This document shows, piece after piece, positions 15,701-25,815 of a stretch of DNA of 64,000 bases (position 1 is the first letter of the stretch; each line of letters starts with the position of its first letter). The notes beneath the pieces were generated by a model that was given only the letters and a program-made list of their open reading frames with translations, had not been told where the DNA came from and did no database searches. This stretch comes from Xiphophorus maculatus (Eukaryota; Chordata; Actinopteri; Cyprinodontiformes; Poeciliidae). The translations under genes were made by a program, and so were the position numbers. The stretch lies in NCBI RefSeq assembly GCF_002775205.1, contig NC_036455.1, positions 4,130,501-4,194,500 of the forward strand, in the 5' to 3' direction.

Positions 15701-18700
15701 CCACTTGCTGTGCCATGTGGGAGTGCATGAAAATCAAAAAATATGCCTAAATTAACAAGCTTGAAGTTCATTCAAAATTTGGGATTTCTTATACATTTTA
15801 CATTTTAAAGTCAGGTTTTATAAACTGTCTGTTCCACAAAACAGAAAAAACACAAGCTGTCTTCTGAATTGACAGAAAATGCTTCATATTTAATTTTTTT
15901 TAAACTTCTTATAACTAAAGTTTGTTAAATAATTGCTTTTCCCTAAATAGCAGCTATTTAGCCCACAAACCTTTGACACTTTTAATCTCCTTTTGCATTT
16001 TCATAAAAATATTTTTACATTTTTTTCAGTTTTACCTTTACTCTCTGAATAATGGCAGTTAATAGTTGCTCTGCCTTCTCCCCCCACCTAACTTGTATAT
16101 AATTTTTTTTTTTAAAGCAATTTAGGAAGCTAGTTGCATTTCAGCCACTTAGATGAAATGCAACTTGACACACTACTGTTGGGACAATCCAGTTCTTTGG
16201 AGTTGCAGTATATTTGGTATATTAAAATAGGCAGGTATAAGAGTTTTTAGAGAAAGAGTGAATTAATCCACTGTATTCTTTTCACCATTATTATTACTAG
16301 TCTTCGCAATAAAATTCCGACATTACTGACATTTAGGACACTAGCCAACATACAAATTGGTGAGCAATGGTCTTCCTTTTATATTACCAGCTTTAAAACT
16401 GTGGGAATGTGTTTGGTTTCTTTGTAAAATAGAAAACTAAAATAAAAAGATGCCTTAAAGGCTTAAAATGAATTAGGTCTTTTCATTTATTCACTTCATT
16501 GAATTATTAATTTTAATAGTCATCATTCTTTGGAGATTAAGTGACCGTTGACTGTACAGAATATAATCATGAACAGATTAAACTACTTAAAAGGGAAAAA
16601 ATTTCCTCTGACAAGATAACATGCATGTCATGTCAAGGATCTATTTACAGAGTAAAACTGGACTCACCTAAATCTCTCCTTTCAGCTGATGTTGAACGGT
16701 CCTTTCTCATTGGACGATCCAGGTGAGAAAAGCTGGAGCTTTCTGTAACTATCTCACTCTTTCTGCTCCTTCCTCCCTTCAGCGAAGTCCGTGTCAGAGC
16801 TGAGGCAAACAGATTTGTCAGATTAGGAGAATCATGAGCTTCTACATCCTCTGTGGGAGTGAGAGGCTCTTCATCCTCGCTGTCTGAGCAGCCTGCAGGC
16901 TCTCCTGCACGTCCATCTGAGAACGAGCCCTGGCCGACGGCCATCTGACTCCGTGAAAGCTTAGCGTAGTCTGCTTCCGGGCTGCCCATCCGAAACCAGG
17001 ATGCAACGCCATGATGGCCCTTTGAGCTGTTGTCCAGGGTTAATCTAGACGGTCCTAGACAGGACATGGAGCTCTCTTTGCGTTTATATCTTTCTGCAGA
17101 TGAAGATGAGGAGGAGGAGGGGGAGTTGGCAGAAGCTTGTTTACTCGTAGTGGTGCCTGAGGTATCTCTTCCAAACCTGCATCTTTGTAACGACTCGGTC
17201 ATTCCTAGACCTCCGACTCGCTCTCCTTTGCTAGTGGCTCCTTTGTCAGAAAGACCTGCGCTGACCCGGCTCGCGGATCCGCCGCTCCTTAGCACTTCCT
17301 CCCGGTCTTCCTCAGAGCACCGCTCTCTGTGTTTGTGCCTGTGTTTGTGTTTGTGATGCCAGTTGAAGGACAGCTCGGAGGACATGGGTGGGAACAGGAC
17401 GGGGGGCCTCCCTCCGCCCAGGTACTCCTGCCTGAGCAGCTTATGCTTCTTCTTGTGGAACTTTGAGGGGTTTAGGAGGAGATGCGAGGGGTGGTGATGG
17501 TGCATGTAGGATGTGGGTGGAGGGGGAGGAAAAGATGGTGAGTGGTGGGAGTGGTGAGAAGGAGCAGTGTGAGGCGACTGGTGGTGGGGGTGAGGATATA
17601 GGGCGTTTGCAGGAGGAAAGCCTCTGTAATAGCCCAACCCCAGGGGCCCTGAGGAGTAGGGGACACCGTAGGAGGGGTGGTAGAAACCTCCACTAGAGAG
17701 AGGGAATCCAAGGCCGGGGACAAAAGGGACCTCAGACATGGATTCTCTTAACTTTGGAGGCCGTCCGCGTTTCTTCTTCATGTCTGGTTTACGGACATAG
17801 TGCAAAGGGTCACAGGAGTATGCAGGGTGAGAGTAAAACCTGCCAAAGTTAACCCTGAAGATTGTGGGGAGGAGGTCCCTGTGAACGTAATGATGAGGAG
17901 GGGGGCCGCTAGGTCCCCCGATTCCGCCAGCAGCTCTACTCCCCAGCCCTGGCATCCGACTAGTTCCTGCCACCATGCTGATCCCACTGCCAAGGCGGTG
18001 CCCTGTGGAACGGTGTGATATCCGTATCTCACTCAGCATCACGACGATCTCGTCCAACTCGGCCAGAAAGTCGGGGTCAAGTCGCCGGGACCGCAGCTGC
18101 AAGTACTTCTTCTTTCGTTTCCTCTTCTGTCTCTTCATCTTGTCATAGCCCGGGCATCCGTGGTTGCGGCGTTTGCACTTGTGCTTGTGTTTTTCCTTGT
18201 GTCCCAACAACGTTGAGGTGGGAGCCGCCGGATGCGGCCTCCTGGGATCAGGTGAAGACCTCGTTCCATGGGGCGAAGGAGATGGTGAGGGGTGCTCTAT
18301 GAGCACGGCGGAGTGGCGGCGCCTGCCTCTGGAGTTTAGGCCCATTCCCGGGGCCATTGCTGAGCTCATTACACCGGGCATCAACAACCCACCACCCATT
18401 GCTGCTGGCAAAGCGATTCCGCCCAAGCCTGCTGTCCCTCCGGCTTTCTCTCCTCGGTCAGATGTGCTGTTGTTGTCTGTTCCTATGCCGCTGTCGCTGG
18501 GCACCGTCTCCTCACTGTGCGACTCACTGACTGGTGAAGGAGTGGCTTCCTTTAGCTCGCTGAGAGGAGCAGGGGAGGTTGGGTGGAGCGGCCTGGGAGG
18601 AGAAAGCTTATGATAATGAAACTGCTGCCTGTAATGATGATGATGAGGGTACCCACGGCAAGAAGACTTTTTCTGGGAAGCTACTGTGGACGACGTGGAG

Positions 18701-21700
18701 CCCAAGACTTTACTGGGGACTGAAAAAATTGGGGGAGGGAAGGAAAATGAGCTGTGGTTATGATGGGAGCTAGAATAGTGGGAAAAGTGCACCGAGCTGG
18801 GTTCCACAAAGCTGGCATCACTGATGGGGCTGTGGCTGCCACTAGACTGCGACAGGGAGGGCGAGGGAAACACCTCAGAGGACAGTTGGTGCTGCTGGGA
18901 CTGAGAGTGGTGATGAAGAGGAGAAGTGGTGTTCGGAGACAGGAAGGGTTCTGGTGACGAGGCAGTGAGAGTGGATACAGATTTTGGTTTACGCCCTCTT
19001 CTCTTACCCATGTATATTGTTCCCTTTTTACTAACGTTAATTTGCGGTCCTAATTTTCCCCCAAAAGAAGCAGCCAGGGAGGACAAGGACTGGGTAGTAG
19101 CTTCTGTAGAGTTAACCATTCCGACAGTGCTGTTTTTAGGAGTTTCCTCTGTTCTTGGACCCAACAGGATCTGATTCAGAATACGCTTCCGCTTCACGCT
19201 TTTCATCTTATTGATTTTGCCGATAATTGTTTTCATAATGAGCTGCCCGTTTCCTTTGCTACAGAACCGCTTGTCTCCCATGTCTCCTGCCTCAGGAGCC
19301 AATGTGGGAGGCTGACCCTCTTGGGGTAAGGTCGGAGGGAGGCGTTTGGGACGTCCACGTTTTCTAGGTATAGGCTTGGGAGGGTTTAGGTCTACCTCCG
19401 GGTGAAGAACAGGCGGGTCCTGCTCTTCTTTGGACTTCAGAAGAGATGAAAAGACCTTGGAAGAGGCCAGCTTATAAGAGGGGTTCCCAGGAGCTGGGGC
19501 ATCGAGTCTTGGCATTTTGAACTTTGGCCGTCCCCTTTTCTTAGGTTGGGGTGGAAACAGCTGCGACATTGAACTGTGTGGCACGAGGCTTGGTTTGACC
19601 TTATTCGGGTTTGGTGGTCTTCCTACTGGTCTTTTTACTGGTGGAGATAGCGTTTCTAAACTTGAAGACAAAGACATGCTGGTTTTGTTCTCATTGAAGA
19701 GACCATCCTGACTTGCTAGAAGAGTCTGTGGCTTGTTCATAACCCAGCGAGGTTTTCTTCCCCTGCGTTTTTTTAGGGGTTTACTATCCTGCTCATCTGG
19801 CGAGTCCAGGGATGAATCGGGTGAATCATCTCTATGGGGCGTTGGTGGGCTTTCTTCGTCATCTGGCTCAGATGCTGAAGGCATCCTTTGTCTATTGGGT
19901 TCAGGAGGACTGGCGGTTCGTCTCGGTTGGCTACTATCCCTGTTAGGACTGCGTTTTTTGGGACTGGAGCTTCTCCCCCTCTCCACATGCAGTGATTGAT
20001 TACTTCCCACTTTATCTTTTCCCTCTGGTTTTCCTATTCTTGCTGTAGGAGGGCACTTGTTTAGGTCTCTGGGGCTGTCGCTGCCCTGCTCCCTCTCACC
20101 TGCCCTACTTTCCTCTGCCAGGGCCAGGGCCTCCTGAGTGTGGTGTCCTTGTGAGGGAGCAGGGGAGCTCAGGTGACTTACTACAGTCACTGTCCTCTGT
20201 TCAGCTGAGATGGAGGAGGAAGATGAAGAAACTAGGCAAGATGGAGAAGATGGCAAGCTGTGAGTGCCACGTGACAGTGACTTGGATAGACCATTAGAGC
20301 TGTTGCTGCCGTCGTAGTTAGTATCCTTAGATAAGACTGTGGGGCGGCTGTGAGTGAATGCAGGGCTGCTACTGCGACTTCTGCTGTTGCCTATAGCAAT
20401 ACTGTTGTTGATGTTGGTAGCAATAGCTTTCCCAGCCCCATCTGAGTCTTCCTTCCTCAAGTGCATAAGGGTGGGTGAATTTTCTGGGACGCCATCTCTG
20501 TTCCTGGAGCCATAAGGCCGACCAGGAGGTCTGGACACCGGCGGTGGAGGCGAAAGGTGCATTAGTCTTGAATATGTGTTCCTATTAGCCATTGCCCTGT
20601 CTCGCTGCTTGGCTGTTGGAGCCATGAAGCCTGAACTTGGAAGAGGAGGATTTGGATCTGTTTTTGTGGGTTTAGTTGGCTTAGGAGTCTTTGACGGTGG
20701 GCAGGTTGCTATAAGCTGGGCTAATTTCTCAGTGACAGTGGGTGGTCCACAACTCTGGACACCCTTGTCCTTGTCTCTCTGACCTTCCATGCTGTAAGTG
20801 TAATGAGGAGGTTTGATGCCTTCAAAGGTCGGCTCTTTTGATGCAGTTGGTGGCGAAGAAGGTGAAGATGTCCTTGAGTTGGGTTGTGGAGTCGGTGTTT
20901 TCTTCCCAGAGGAATGAGTTTTATTGTCTGGCGGCGGTCGGTGAAGGTTGAGGGGTCTTTCTGATGTGGTAGTAACTGACTTTGTATCCGACTTTGAATC
21001 GGCCTTGCAGTCTACCTTTGATGGACCCTGCATGAAAAATAACATACATGTAAGTGATGGCGACAGACACAAAGTAGCATGTAAATGCTGAACCTGGAAA
21101 GAAAAAGATGCATGTTTTTCTGACAGTTTTTACAAATAAAAATCTGGAAAGTGTGGCATGCGTTTATATTTAGGAACCTGAGTCATTATGTTAAGGAAGA
21201 GGATTTTACTGGAATTACAGCTGCGAGTGTTTAATCTCTTTCAGTTTCTAAATGCTGTAATTATCTTTATCCAGCTGTTCTTTTCAAAATAGAACCAGCT
21301 CAGTCACATGGCATGGCAAGTGTTTTTTTTTTTTTCAGATGTTAATTTCCAGGTTTTACCACAGTTTACAAATTGTAATAAGGCCTGAACTTTGACTGGG
21401 TCACTCAAATATATATGTTTTTCGAGCTAAGCCATTCCATTGTAGTTTTGATTGTACAAAGCTGGAAGGAGAATGTCCGTCCCAGTCTACGGTTGCAAAA
21501 TATTAAACATCCTTGCAAAGGCAATAATAATGACAAACACAGCATATATGCAAAATATAAATATTCTTTCTTCTCTTTCTGATTTCCTCTCTTTTCCTAC
21601 ACTCTGTGACCTTTAGTATTTTGGGCATTGTAATTGTGTCCCATGTGGGTGATAAATCAGTTTTAATCAAAATTTCTGTTTTTAAAGATTACATTTTTGG

Positions 21701-23604
21701 AAAATCTTAATATTTTTTCACCACTGCACTCCTTGGGCTTCCAGAGCAATCTTAACCCATTGAAGAACTACCATCTTGTTTGTCAAGCGTGTTTTACAGC
21801 TTCTATTCATTTCAACTTTGAATTCAGGTCAACTCACAGAAGGAATTATTCAAATAAAAGCCATTATTTAAAGACAATTGTAATTTTTTAAGGAAAAAAA
21901 ACTGAGGAACAAACTGAGTAACTTTGGAAGTCTAAATTAGTAAAACGAGAAATTTATATATTTCTTAAGCCATATCTCCCTCCTACAAAAGGCAAAGATT
22001 AGTTCATGAATTTTATTTTTAGTGACCAAATTTTCAACCCACTTCTGCTGCACATGTTTGGTCATGAAAGTAGGGAGGAGCTACAGAGTGAGGTCAGATT
22101 GGGGACAGTAAGGGAGAGGTATTGAGAGGGGTCATGTGGGAATTGGGGGGTTGGAAAGCAGTGGCAGTGGAAGGGACAGAGACGAGTTGGAACAGACGGA
22201 CGAAGATTGGAGGGGTGACATGATGAATAGAGGCAGACCAACTGCGAACACAATGAAATCTAAAGAGCAATTTAAGTCCCTCTCTTTGTTTGTGCAATAA
22301 CACAGTAATTTCTAAGTCAGCTTCGTCTTTCCGCTCCAAAAAAATATTTTACGGAAGATAAATAAGCACAACTTTGAGCACAATTTAGTAAAAATGTCCT
22401 GATTAAAATGATCCGTGACTAATTCCCTGACTAAAATGAACTCACAATACTTGGTATCGGTTTCCTGTCTGTGATTCCAGCCCGCCTTCTAGTAAGGCGG
22501 GCAGCTGCAGAAATGTTTTTGTATTTTTATTACATTCTATTTTAGTGCGCACAGGTTGAAAAATTATTATTTGCGGTGTCAATTATTTTGATGATCTAGC
22601 AAATTTGTATTTTTCCTAAAAATCTAACTGTATTTAACCTTTACAATGAGGTTCATGTTAGAATAAGGACGTTAGACGTTGCTGCATCCTTATGTGCCTA
22701 TCAAGTTGAGAGCAGCTGAAACACTAGTCACTGAAAATTATGATATTCAAGTTTATAAAGCAGGACTACAACTTTTATCTTGAACAAGAATATAAGACAG
22801 ACTGAAGTCCAGAACATGCATGGTGAGTAAATATAATATTGATTAAATATTGTGTTATTTTACTACACTGTGAAGCTACTGTGTTTTCAAACACATACAA
22901 AGCATTGAAGTAGTTCCCTTTAATGCAACTTTAACACAACAATTTAGATCAAACTGTGTGTATTTGAACTTAAAACACAAAGTTTGAAGCTTGTCTGCTC
23001 TTACCTTTTTAGCTGGTGCACTCCCGCCATTTACTTGGGAGGGCGATGGAGTCTTTGTGATACCAGGAGGAGCAGCCGGAGAAGACGGAGTAATAGCTTT
23101 ACCAGAGGGGGCTAGTGAAGATGATGTAGCTGGTGTTTTTTTCAAACCTGGACTCTTTTCCCTCTCCTTCCCTTGGCTCTTCGAAGGGCTTTGGCTCTGA
23201 CCACTAGCGCCATCGCCGGCAGCCACCGCCCGGTTTCCACGGACGCTGCTTCCTCCACGACTCGTGTGCCTCACGGTGGCCCGGAAGGCGGGTCGGCACA
23301 CGTAGTTCTCCAAGCTCTTCGGGGGCTTCTTCATGCGTTTTGCCTGCAGCCCAATCTTAAGCTTGACATTTCCCTCGGACAAGCTGCTCTCCGTGATGGA
23401 GAATAGGGACTGGTCCCCTCCGGGGTTTCCTGGTCCACCTGTGCCAGGAGGACCGGCGGCAGTTCCCTCTTTCTCCCTCTCTTGCTTCTTTTCATTCTCT
23501 TCTTCCTTTTTCCCACCTCCTCCCTCCTTCTCTCGCTCCGCTGAGACAGCAGCAGAGAGAAGTGGGGGTGGTGTTGCAGTTTGCCCCTGAACTTTCTGAT
23601 CCAT
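1..23604 (-). CDS. ash1l: Histone-lysine N-methyltransferase ASH1L (partial, C-terminus off the left edge)
   Basis: ASH1L is a nuclear Trithorax-group enzyme that methylates histone H3 lysine 36 and keeps developmental genes active. Coding exons in transcript order are 23604-23005, 21027-16668, 12553-11887, 11796-11629, 11518-11424, 11185-11112, 11020-10975, 10575-10467, 10357-10151, 10059-9919, 7437-7329, 6906-6757, 6449-6382, 6020-5854, 5725-5573, 4570-4516, 4236-4104, 2871-2602, 2380-2294, 2193-2103, 702-564, 477-305 and 146-1. They total 8208 nt, or 2736 codons, with every junction in phase and flanked by AG and GT. Order of domains is the family's: AT-hooks, AWS, SET, post-SET, bromodomain, PHD, BAH. 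From memory of the human protein (about 2970 residues), some 170 C-terminal residues are missing here. Identity is near certain; individual splice sites are hand-called, and a few could move by a few bases, for example the NAGNAG acceptor near 146. Confidence 0.97.
2103..2871 (-). CDS. ash1l: ash1l PHD-finger exons (2871-2602, 2380-2294, 2193-2103)
   Basis: About residues 2435-2583. The first exon holds the post-bromodomain helix [20 protein letters not shown] and the conserved [16 protein letters not shown]. The PHD finger (Cys4-His-Cys3) begins [19 protein letters not shown] and continues in the next exon as AWQHCDC...[17 protein letters not shown], with all eight zinc ligands present. The third exon, [20 protein letters not shown] and [10 protein letters not shown], leads into the BAH domain. 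Both PHD exons are in phase 0, so the finger is split cleanly between CM and AW. Confidence 0.95.
4104..6449 (-). CDS. ash1l: ash1l linker and bromodomain exons (6449-6382, 6020-5854, 5725-5573, 4570-4516, 4236-4104)
   Basis: About residues 2243-2434. The linker has MKPMSNRER and [18 protein letters not shown], then [17 protein letters not shown]. The bromodomain runs from about [18 protein letters not shown] through [20 protein letters not shown] to [18 protein letters not shown] and [12 protein letters not shown], where the acetyl-lysine-pocket Asn sits. Bromodomains read acetylated histone tails. All five exons join in phase. The stretch 6940-7320 upstream of this block is intron and holds short reading frames that I consider chance. 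Confidence 0.94.
6757..10575 (-). CDS. ash1l: ash1l AWS, SET and post-SET exons (10575-10467, 10357-10151, 10059-9919, 7437-7329, 6906-6757)
   Basis: These exons form the methyltransferase core, about residues 2004-2242. AWS zinc-binding cysteines lie in [20 protein letters not shown] and [13 protein letters not shown]. The SET domain shows [21 protein letters not shown], the cofactor and pseudoknot motif [12 protein letters not shown], and the catalytic-tyrosine motif [13 protein letters not shown]. The post-SET cysteines follow in [14 protein letters not shown]. All motifs needed for activity are present. The loop in [13 protein letters not shown] is about two residues shorter than my recollection of the human sequence. 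Intron 7438-9918 is the only long one in this block. Confidence 0.96.
7438..9918 (-). other. ash1l intron between SET exons; no coding signal
   Basis: A 2.5-kb intron within the SET domain. It includes a poly(T) run near 7784-7803 and an interspersed-repeat-like start near 9355 (AAAGGGGAGGTATTATGTA). The block 8280-8870 is less AT-rich than its surroundings. Short reading frames overlap there on both strands, but none shows a known domain or a family-like splice pattern. A conserved regulatory element would fit as well. Confidence 0.5.
10975..11796 (-). CDS. ash1l: ash1l pre-AWS exons (11796-11629, 11518-11424, 11185-11112, 11020-10975)
   Basis: Four short exons lead into the catalytic module. 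They carry the conserved phrases [52 protein letters not shown] and [15 protein letters not shown]. The exon at 11185-11112 contains FQLP inside [16 protein letters not shown]. An FxLP motif in this part of ASH1L is known to bind the MORF-related protein MRG15, which relieves SET autoinhibition, so that regulatory contact looks conserved. Introns here are short (70-340 bp). Confidence 0.93.
11887..12553 (-). CDS. ash1l: ash1l exon with seventh AT-hook and acidic stretch
   Basis: The 667-bp exon encodes about residues 1654-1876. The phrase [19 protein letters not shown] is conserved with mammalian ASH1L and is followed by an AT-hook, [23 protein letters not shown] comes next, then a Glu-rich tract near 12010-12070 that is more acidic than I recall for the human protein. 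The acceptor is at 12554-12555 and the donor follows 11887. Both neighbours join in phase (1 nt carried in, 2 nt carried out). Confidence 0.92.
12554..16667 (-). other. ash1l intron (4.1 kb) with a decayed Tc1-like copy
   Basis: This intron lies between the giant exon and the next. Apart from the Tc1 remnant near 14.95-15.3 kb I see only AT-rich unique-looking sequence, a short TG-rich patch near 12956-12980 and short chance reading frames. Confidence 0.6.
14930..15290 (-). mobile_element. Decayed Tc1/mariner-like transposon fragment
   Basis: Read on the minus strand, the segment near 15100-15180 gives [12 protein letters not shown], a worn version of the Tc1 transposase motif around the second catalytic Asp (typically VLEWPSQSPDLNP). 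RATIKVY precedes it in another frame. Frameshifts and stops break the gene. Ends were not resolved, so coordinates are approximate. Confidence 0.6.
16668..21027 (-). CDS. ash1l: ash1l giant internal exon: disordered, AT-hook-rich region
   Basis: This 4,360-bp exon encodes about residues 201-1653. It corresponds to the single very long exon of vertebrate ASH1L. It opens [10 protein letters not shown] and contains the conserved phrase [18 protein letters not shown]-hook cores (GRP or GRKP flanked by Lys and Arg) lie near residues 620, 667, 697, 755, 875 and 1282. A very basic patch, [19 protein letters not shown], is near residue 1165, and His-, Ser- and Pro-rich tracts lie between. AT-hooks grip the minor groove of AT-rich DNA; most of the rest looks disordered. 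GC content and CpG density are visibly higher than in the flanking introns. The exon ends with a G that completes a Gly codon in the next exon. Confidence 0.95.
21028..23004 (-). other. ash1l intron with a second Tc1-like remnant and a small hairpin
   Basis: The intron between the first coding exon and the giant exon. Near 21360-21500 the minus strand reads [12 protein letters not shown], resembling the Tc1 transposase phrase TMEWFRSKHIHV, so this is another dead Tc1-like fragment. A perfect 9-bp-stem hairpin lies at 22480-22502. The rest shows nothing recognisable. Confidence 0.55.
21355..21505 (-). mobile_element. Decayed Tc1/mariner-like transposase fragment
   Basis: The minus-strand translation resembles the transposase region just before the second catalytic Asp ([12 protein letters not shown]), with a stop soon after. 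Only about 150 bp can be assigned; no terminal repeats were seen. Confidence 0.55.
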
Positions 23605-23783
23605 CAGAACTTTAGGGGGTGTGGATGATTGTTGGGTATATCAAGTAGATTTCTTTGATGGGAATGGGATAGGAATGAAGAGGGGAATAGGGGATGGGGA
23701 CAACAGTGAGGGGGAAGGTCTCCTTCTTTTGAAGTGGCTTCTCTCCCTTCTTGGCCGTCCAGCCCTCTTTCTCCGACCTTCAA
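23005..23783 (-). CDS. ash1l: ash1l first coding exon with the start codon and part of the 5' UTR
   Basis: The ATG lies at 23604-23602 and opens MDQKVQGQ, giving 200 codons to the donor at 23005. A candidate 3' splice site (pyrimidine-poor, ...ATACAG) puts the exon's 5' edge at 23783, so about 180 nt would be untranslated. The conserved motif [15 protein letters not shown], followed by [14 protein letters not shown], matches the N-terminal conserved block of vertebrate ASH1L and fixes the frame. The stretch before it is low-complexity, rich in Glu, Lys and Gly. The exon joins in phase 0 to the 4.4-kb exon. Confidence 0.9.
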
Positions 23784-24087
23784 CTGTATAAATAGAGACA
23801 GGTAAAATAGGAAAAAGAGGTCAAAAATGAATCCAACACACAACTACAACAGAAAAACTGTAAGAAGGCCTTAAAGCAAAATGGCAAACTGCATGAACTG
23901 TTATTTTTTGGGACAATTCTTTTATCCTTGACTGCAGAAATTTGAGTCAATCACATAATAATAGAAATCTATGCCAGAAAATACAACTGGTGTAGCACTT
24001 TTAGCTTTACAGCAGGATCAGTTAGCATTTATATTGTGTTTTATAGTGCTTATTTTCAAATACACTGTTAAAATTATCTAAATTTAG

Positions 24088-24424
24088 GATGCATTCACAC
24101 CAACCCAGTTTAGTTCACTTTAATTGAACTCTAGTTCGTTTGCCTGGAAAGTCTGGCTCATTTGTGGAGGCGTGAATGAAAAATCGAACTCGGATGCACA
24201 CCAACCAAAAAATAAACTCTGGTCCTTCAGAGGTTTTTGTATCATTTTCTCCAGTAGTACTTGGTGCAAGTGAGGGAGTGAACAGGTTGCTCAAAGAGTT
24301 TGGTTTGTCTGACACAGTTAAGTGTTAAAACAAATCAAAGCAGCTGAAAATGCAGCAAATGTTGCAATTTTGGTCCCCAATCAAACTGAGTCTACCAGAC
24401 TATAAGGTGTGAAAACACCCTTAG
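24088..24424. mobile_element. Non-autonomous inverted-repeat DNA transposon (degenerate)
   Basis: The left side has GCATTCACACCAACCCAG and the right side AAGGTGTGAAAACACCCTTAG. Each resembles the reverse complement of the other around TTCACACC and GGTGTGAA. No reading frame of note lies inside. The pattern fits small hAT-like elements common in fish; boundaries and target duplication are not certain. Confidence 0.5.
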
Positions 24425-24620
24425 TGGAAACATTACTTAAAGGAATAAACTGAAGAGCAGAGAGTGCACAAAGAAACTTTTAGGAATTTAAAATGCTAAT
24501 GATAGAATATTTCACAGCAGGTTTGTGTATCTGCGCTTCGGGACACACTGCACAGGCTTTAATTATTTACAATCTGTAACTTTTACATCCCTTTACAAGA
24601 TTCATCTTACAGGAATTCTA

Positions 24621-25034
24621 AGGGTATTTTCGCACCAGAATAGTGAACGGCTCTCAGTTCGATTTGAGAATGCCAACACTGCACTTTTGAAAGTGGGTCA
24701 AACCACCTTGAGAATGTCATGCTGCTAGGGGCACTCTCACAAGAAGCTGCCCAGTATGAGCAGCAGGTGAGGTGTGCAACAAAAATATGGCATAGAGGGA
24801 GAGACTACGGCTACAGAGAAAGATTTTAACAGATTTCACATCACACTTATGTTTTCAAATCAAGAGATATCACTTCCTTTCTCTGGTTTTCTTGGCAGTT
24901 AGGTTGTATTCCTAGAATAAGCAAGTGGACCAGAGATTGCTTATTTGGTCTCCAACAGAGTTTTCAGGCAAAAATGAAGTGAACAAACTTCAATTTACTA
25001 AAACTGAACCAAATAGCTCTGGTACGAAAAGTCC
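24621..25034. mobile_element. Non-autonomous inverted-repeat DNA transposon
   Basis: The left terminus, GTATTTTCGCACCAGA, matches the reverse complement of the right terminus, TCTGGTACGAAAAGTC, with few mismatches. The element is about 414 bp and has no transposase. No clear target duplication was found. It lies 5' of a palindromic X-box-like site at 25053-25066. Confidence 0.55.
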
Positions 25035-25244
25035 TCAGCTCTGTTGTAGAGTGTTACCATGGTGACATAACCAAAACTAATTGATATAAAACACTGGGTT
25101 GTAATTATAGTAAGATCTCTCTCCCCTTACATACAAGTACTTGCCTGAGATAAATTTAATGTTTGGAATAGCTTCACCTTGAAGTGATTTTGTAAACTTT
25201 GACTTTTTGTTGACTATTGTTAGCTTTTAAACAATAACTGCTAT

Positions 25245-25815
25245 GAAAAACCAAATGCATTGTATGGCAGCAATTACTGGTTATATTAGTAATTGATTAG
25301 TTTATCAACTATTCCAACAATTAATTGGATACAAAATTTGGCACATTGTACGGATTTTTATTTAACCATTTAAGTGCTTTTATACAATAGTGAAAATAAA
25401 TTAAAGGATGCAAATAAACAAATAATTATATTCATTTTTTAAATAATAAAATAAACTTTAGTGAAACTAAACCAGGTGAAGCTACTTGGGTAAAACATAT
25501 TCACTGAAAAAAATGTTTTGTCTTAAATGCAAAATGTTTTGTACAGTTTTTGCTTAATTACTGATCTAAATTTAAAATTCCAATTCAAAAATCCTTTATT
25601 AATCCAAAAGGGAAATTAAATTAAATTAATAACTCATGTTAATTCAAAATTTTCAATGAGTTATTGTAGATAGTGTTGGCTGTTTGCATATGTTGAATAA
25701 GTTGTTGTTTTTAGAAGATGGTCTTTTCTTGAGTCTGTATACTCCAGTGAACAATTAATCGACTACTAAATTTTAATAACCAATTCATTACTATTAATTG
25801 TTTCAGTCGTACCGT
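25245..25815 (-). repeat. AT-rich interspersed repeat, copy 1 of 3
   Basis: One end reads on the plus strand ATTAGTAATTGATTAG, and the interior holds the phrase GGCACATTGTACGG. It resembles the repeats near 44.2 and 46.6-47.0 kb, which share AATTGATTAAT-type ends and a GCAGAATGTGCCAG-like interior. This copy carries a LINE-tail-like piece, AATCCTTTATTAATCCAAAA, near 25588. Limits are approximate. Confidence 0.4.
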
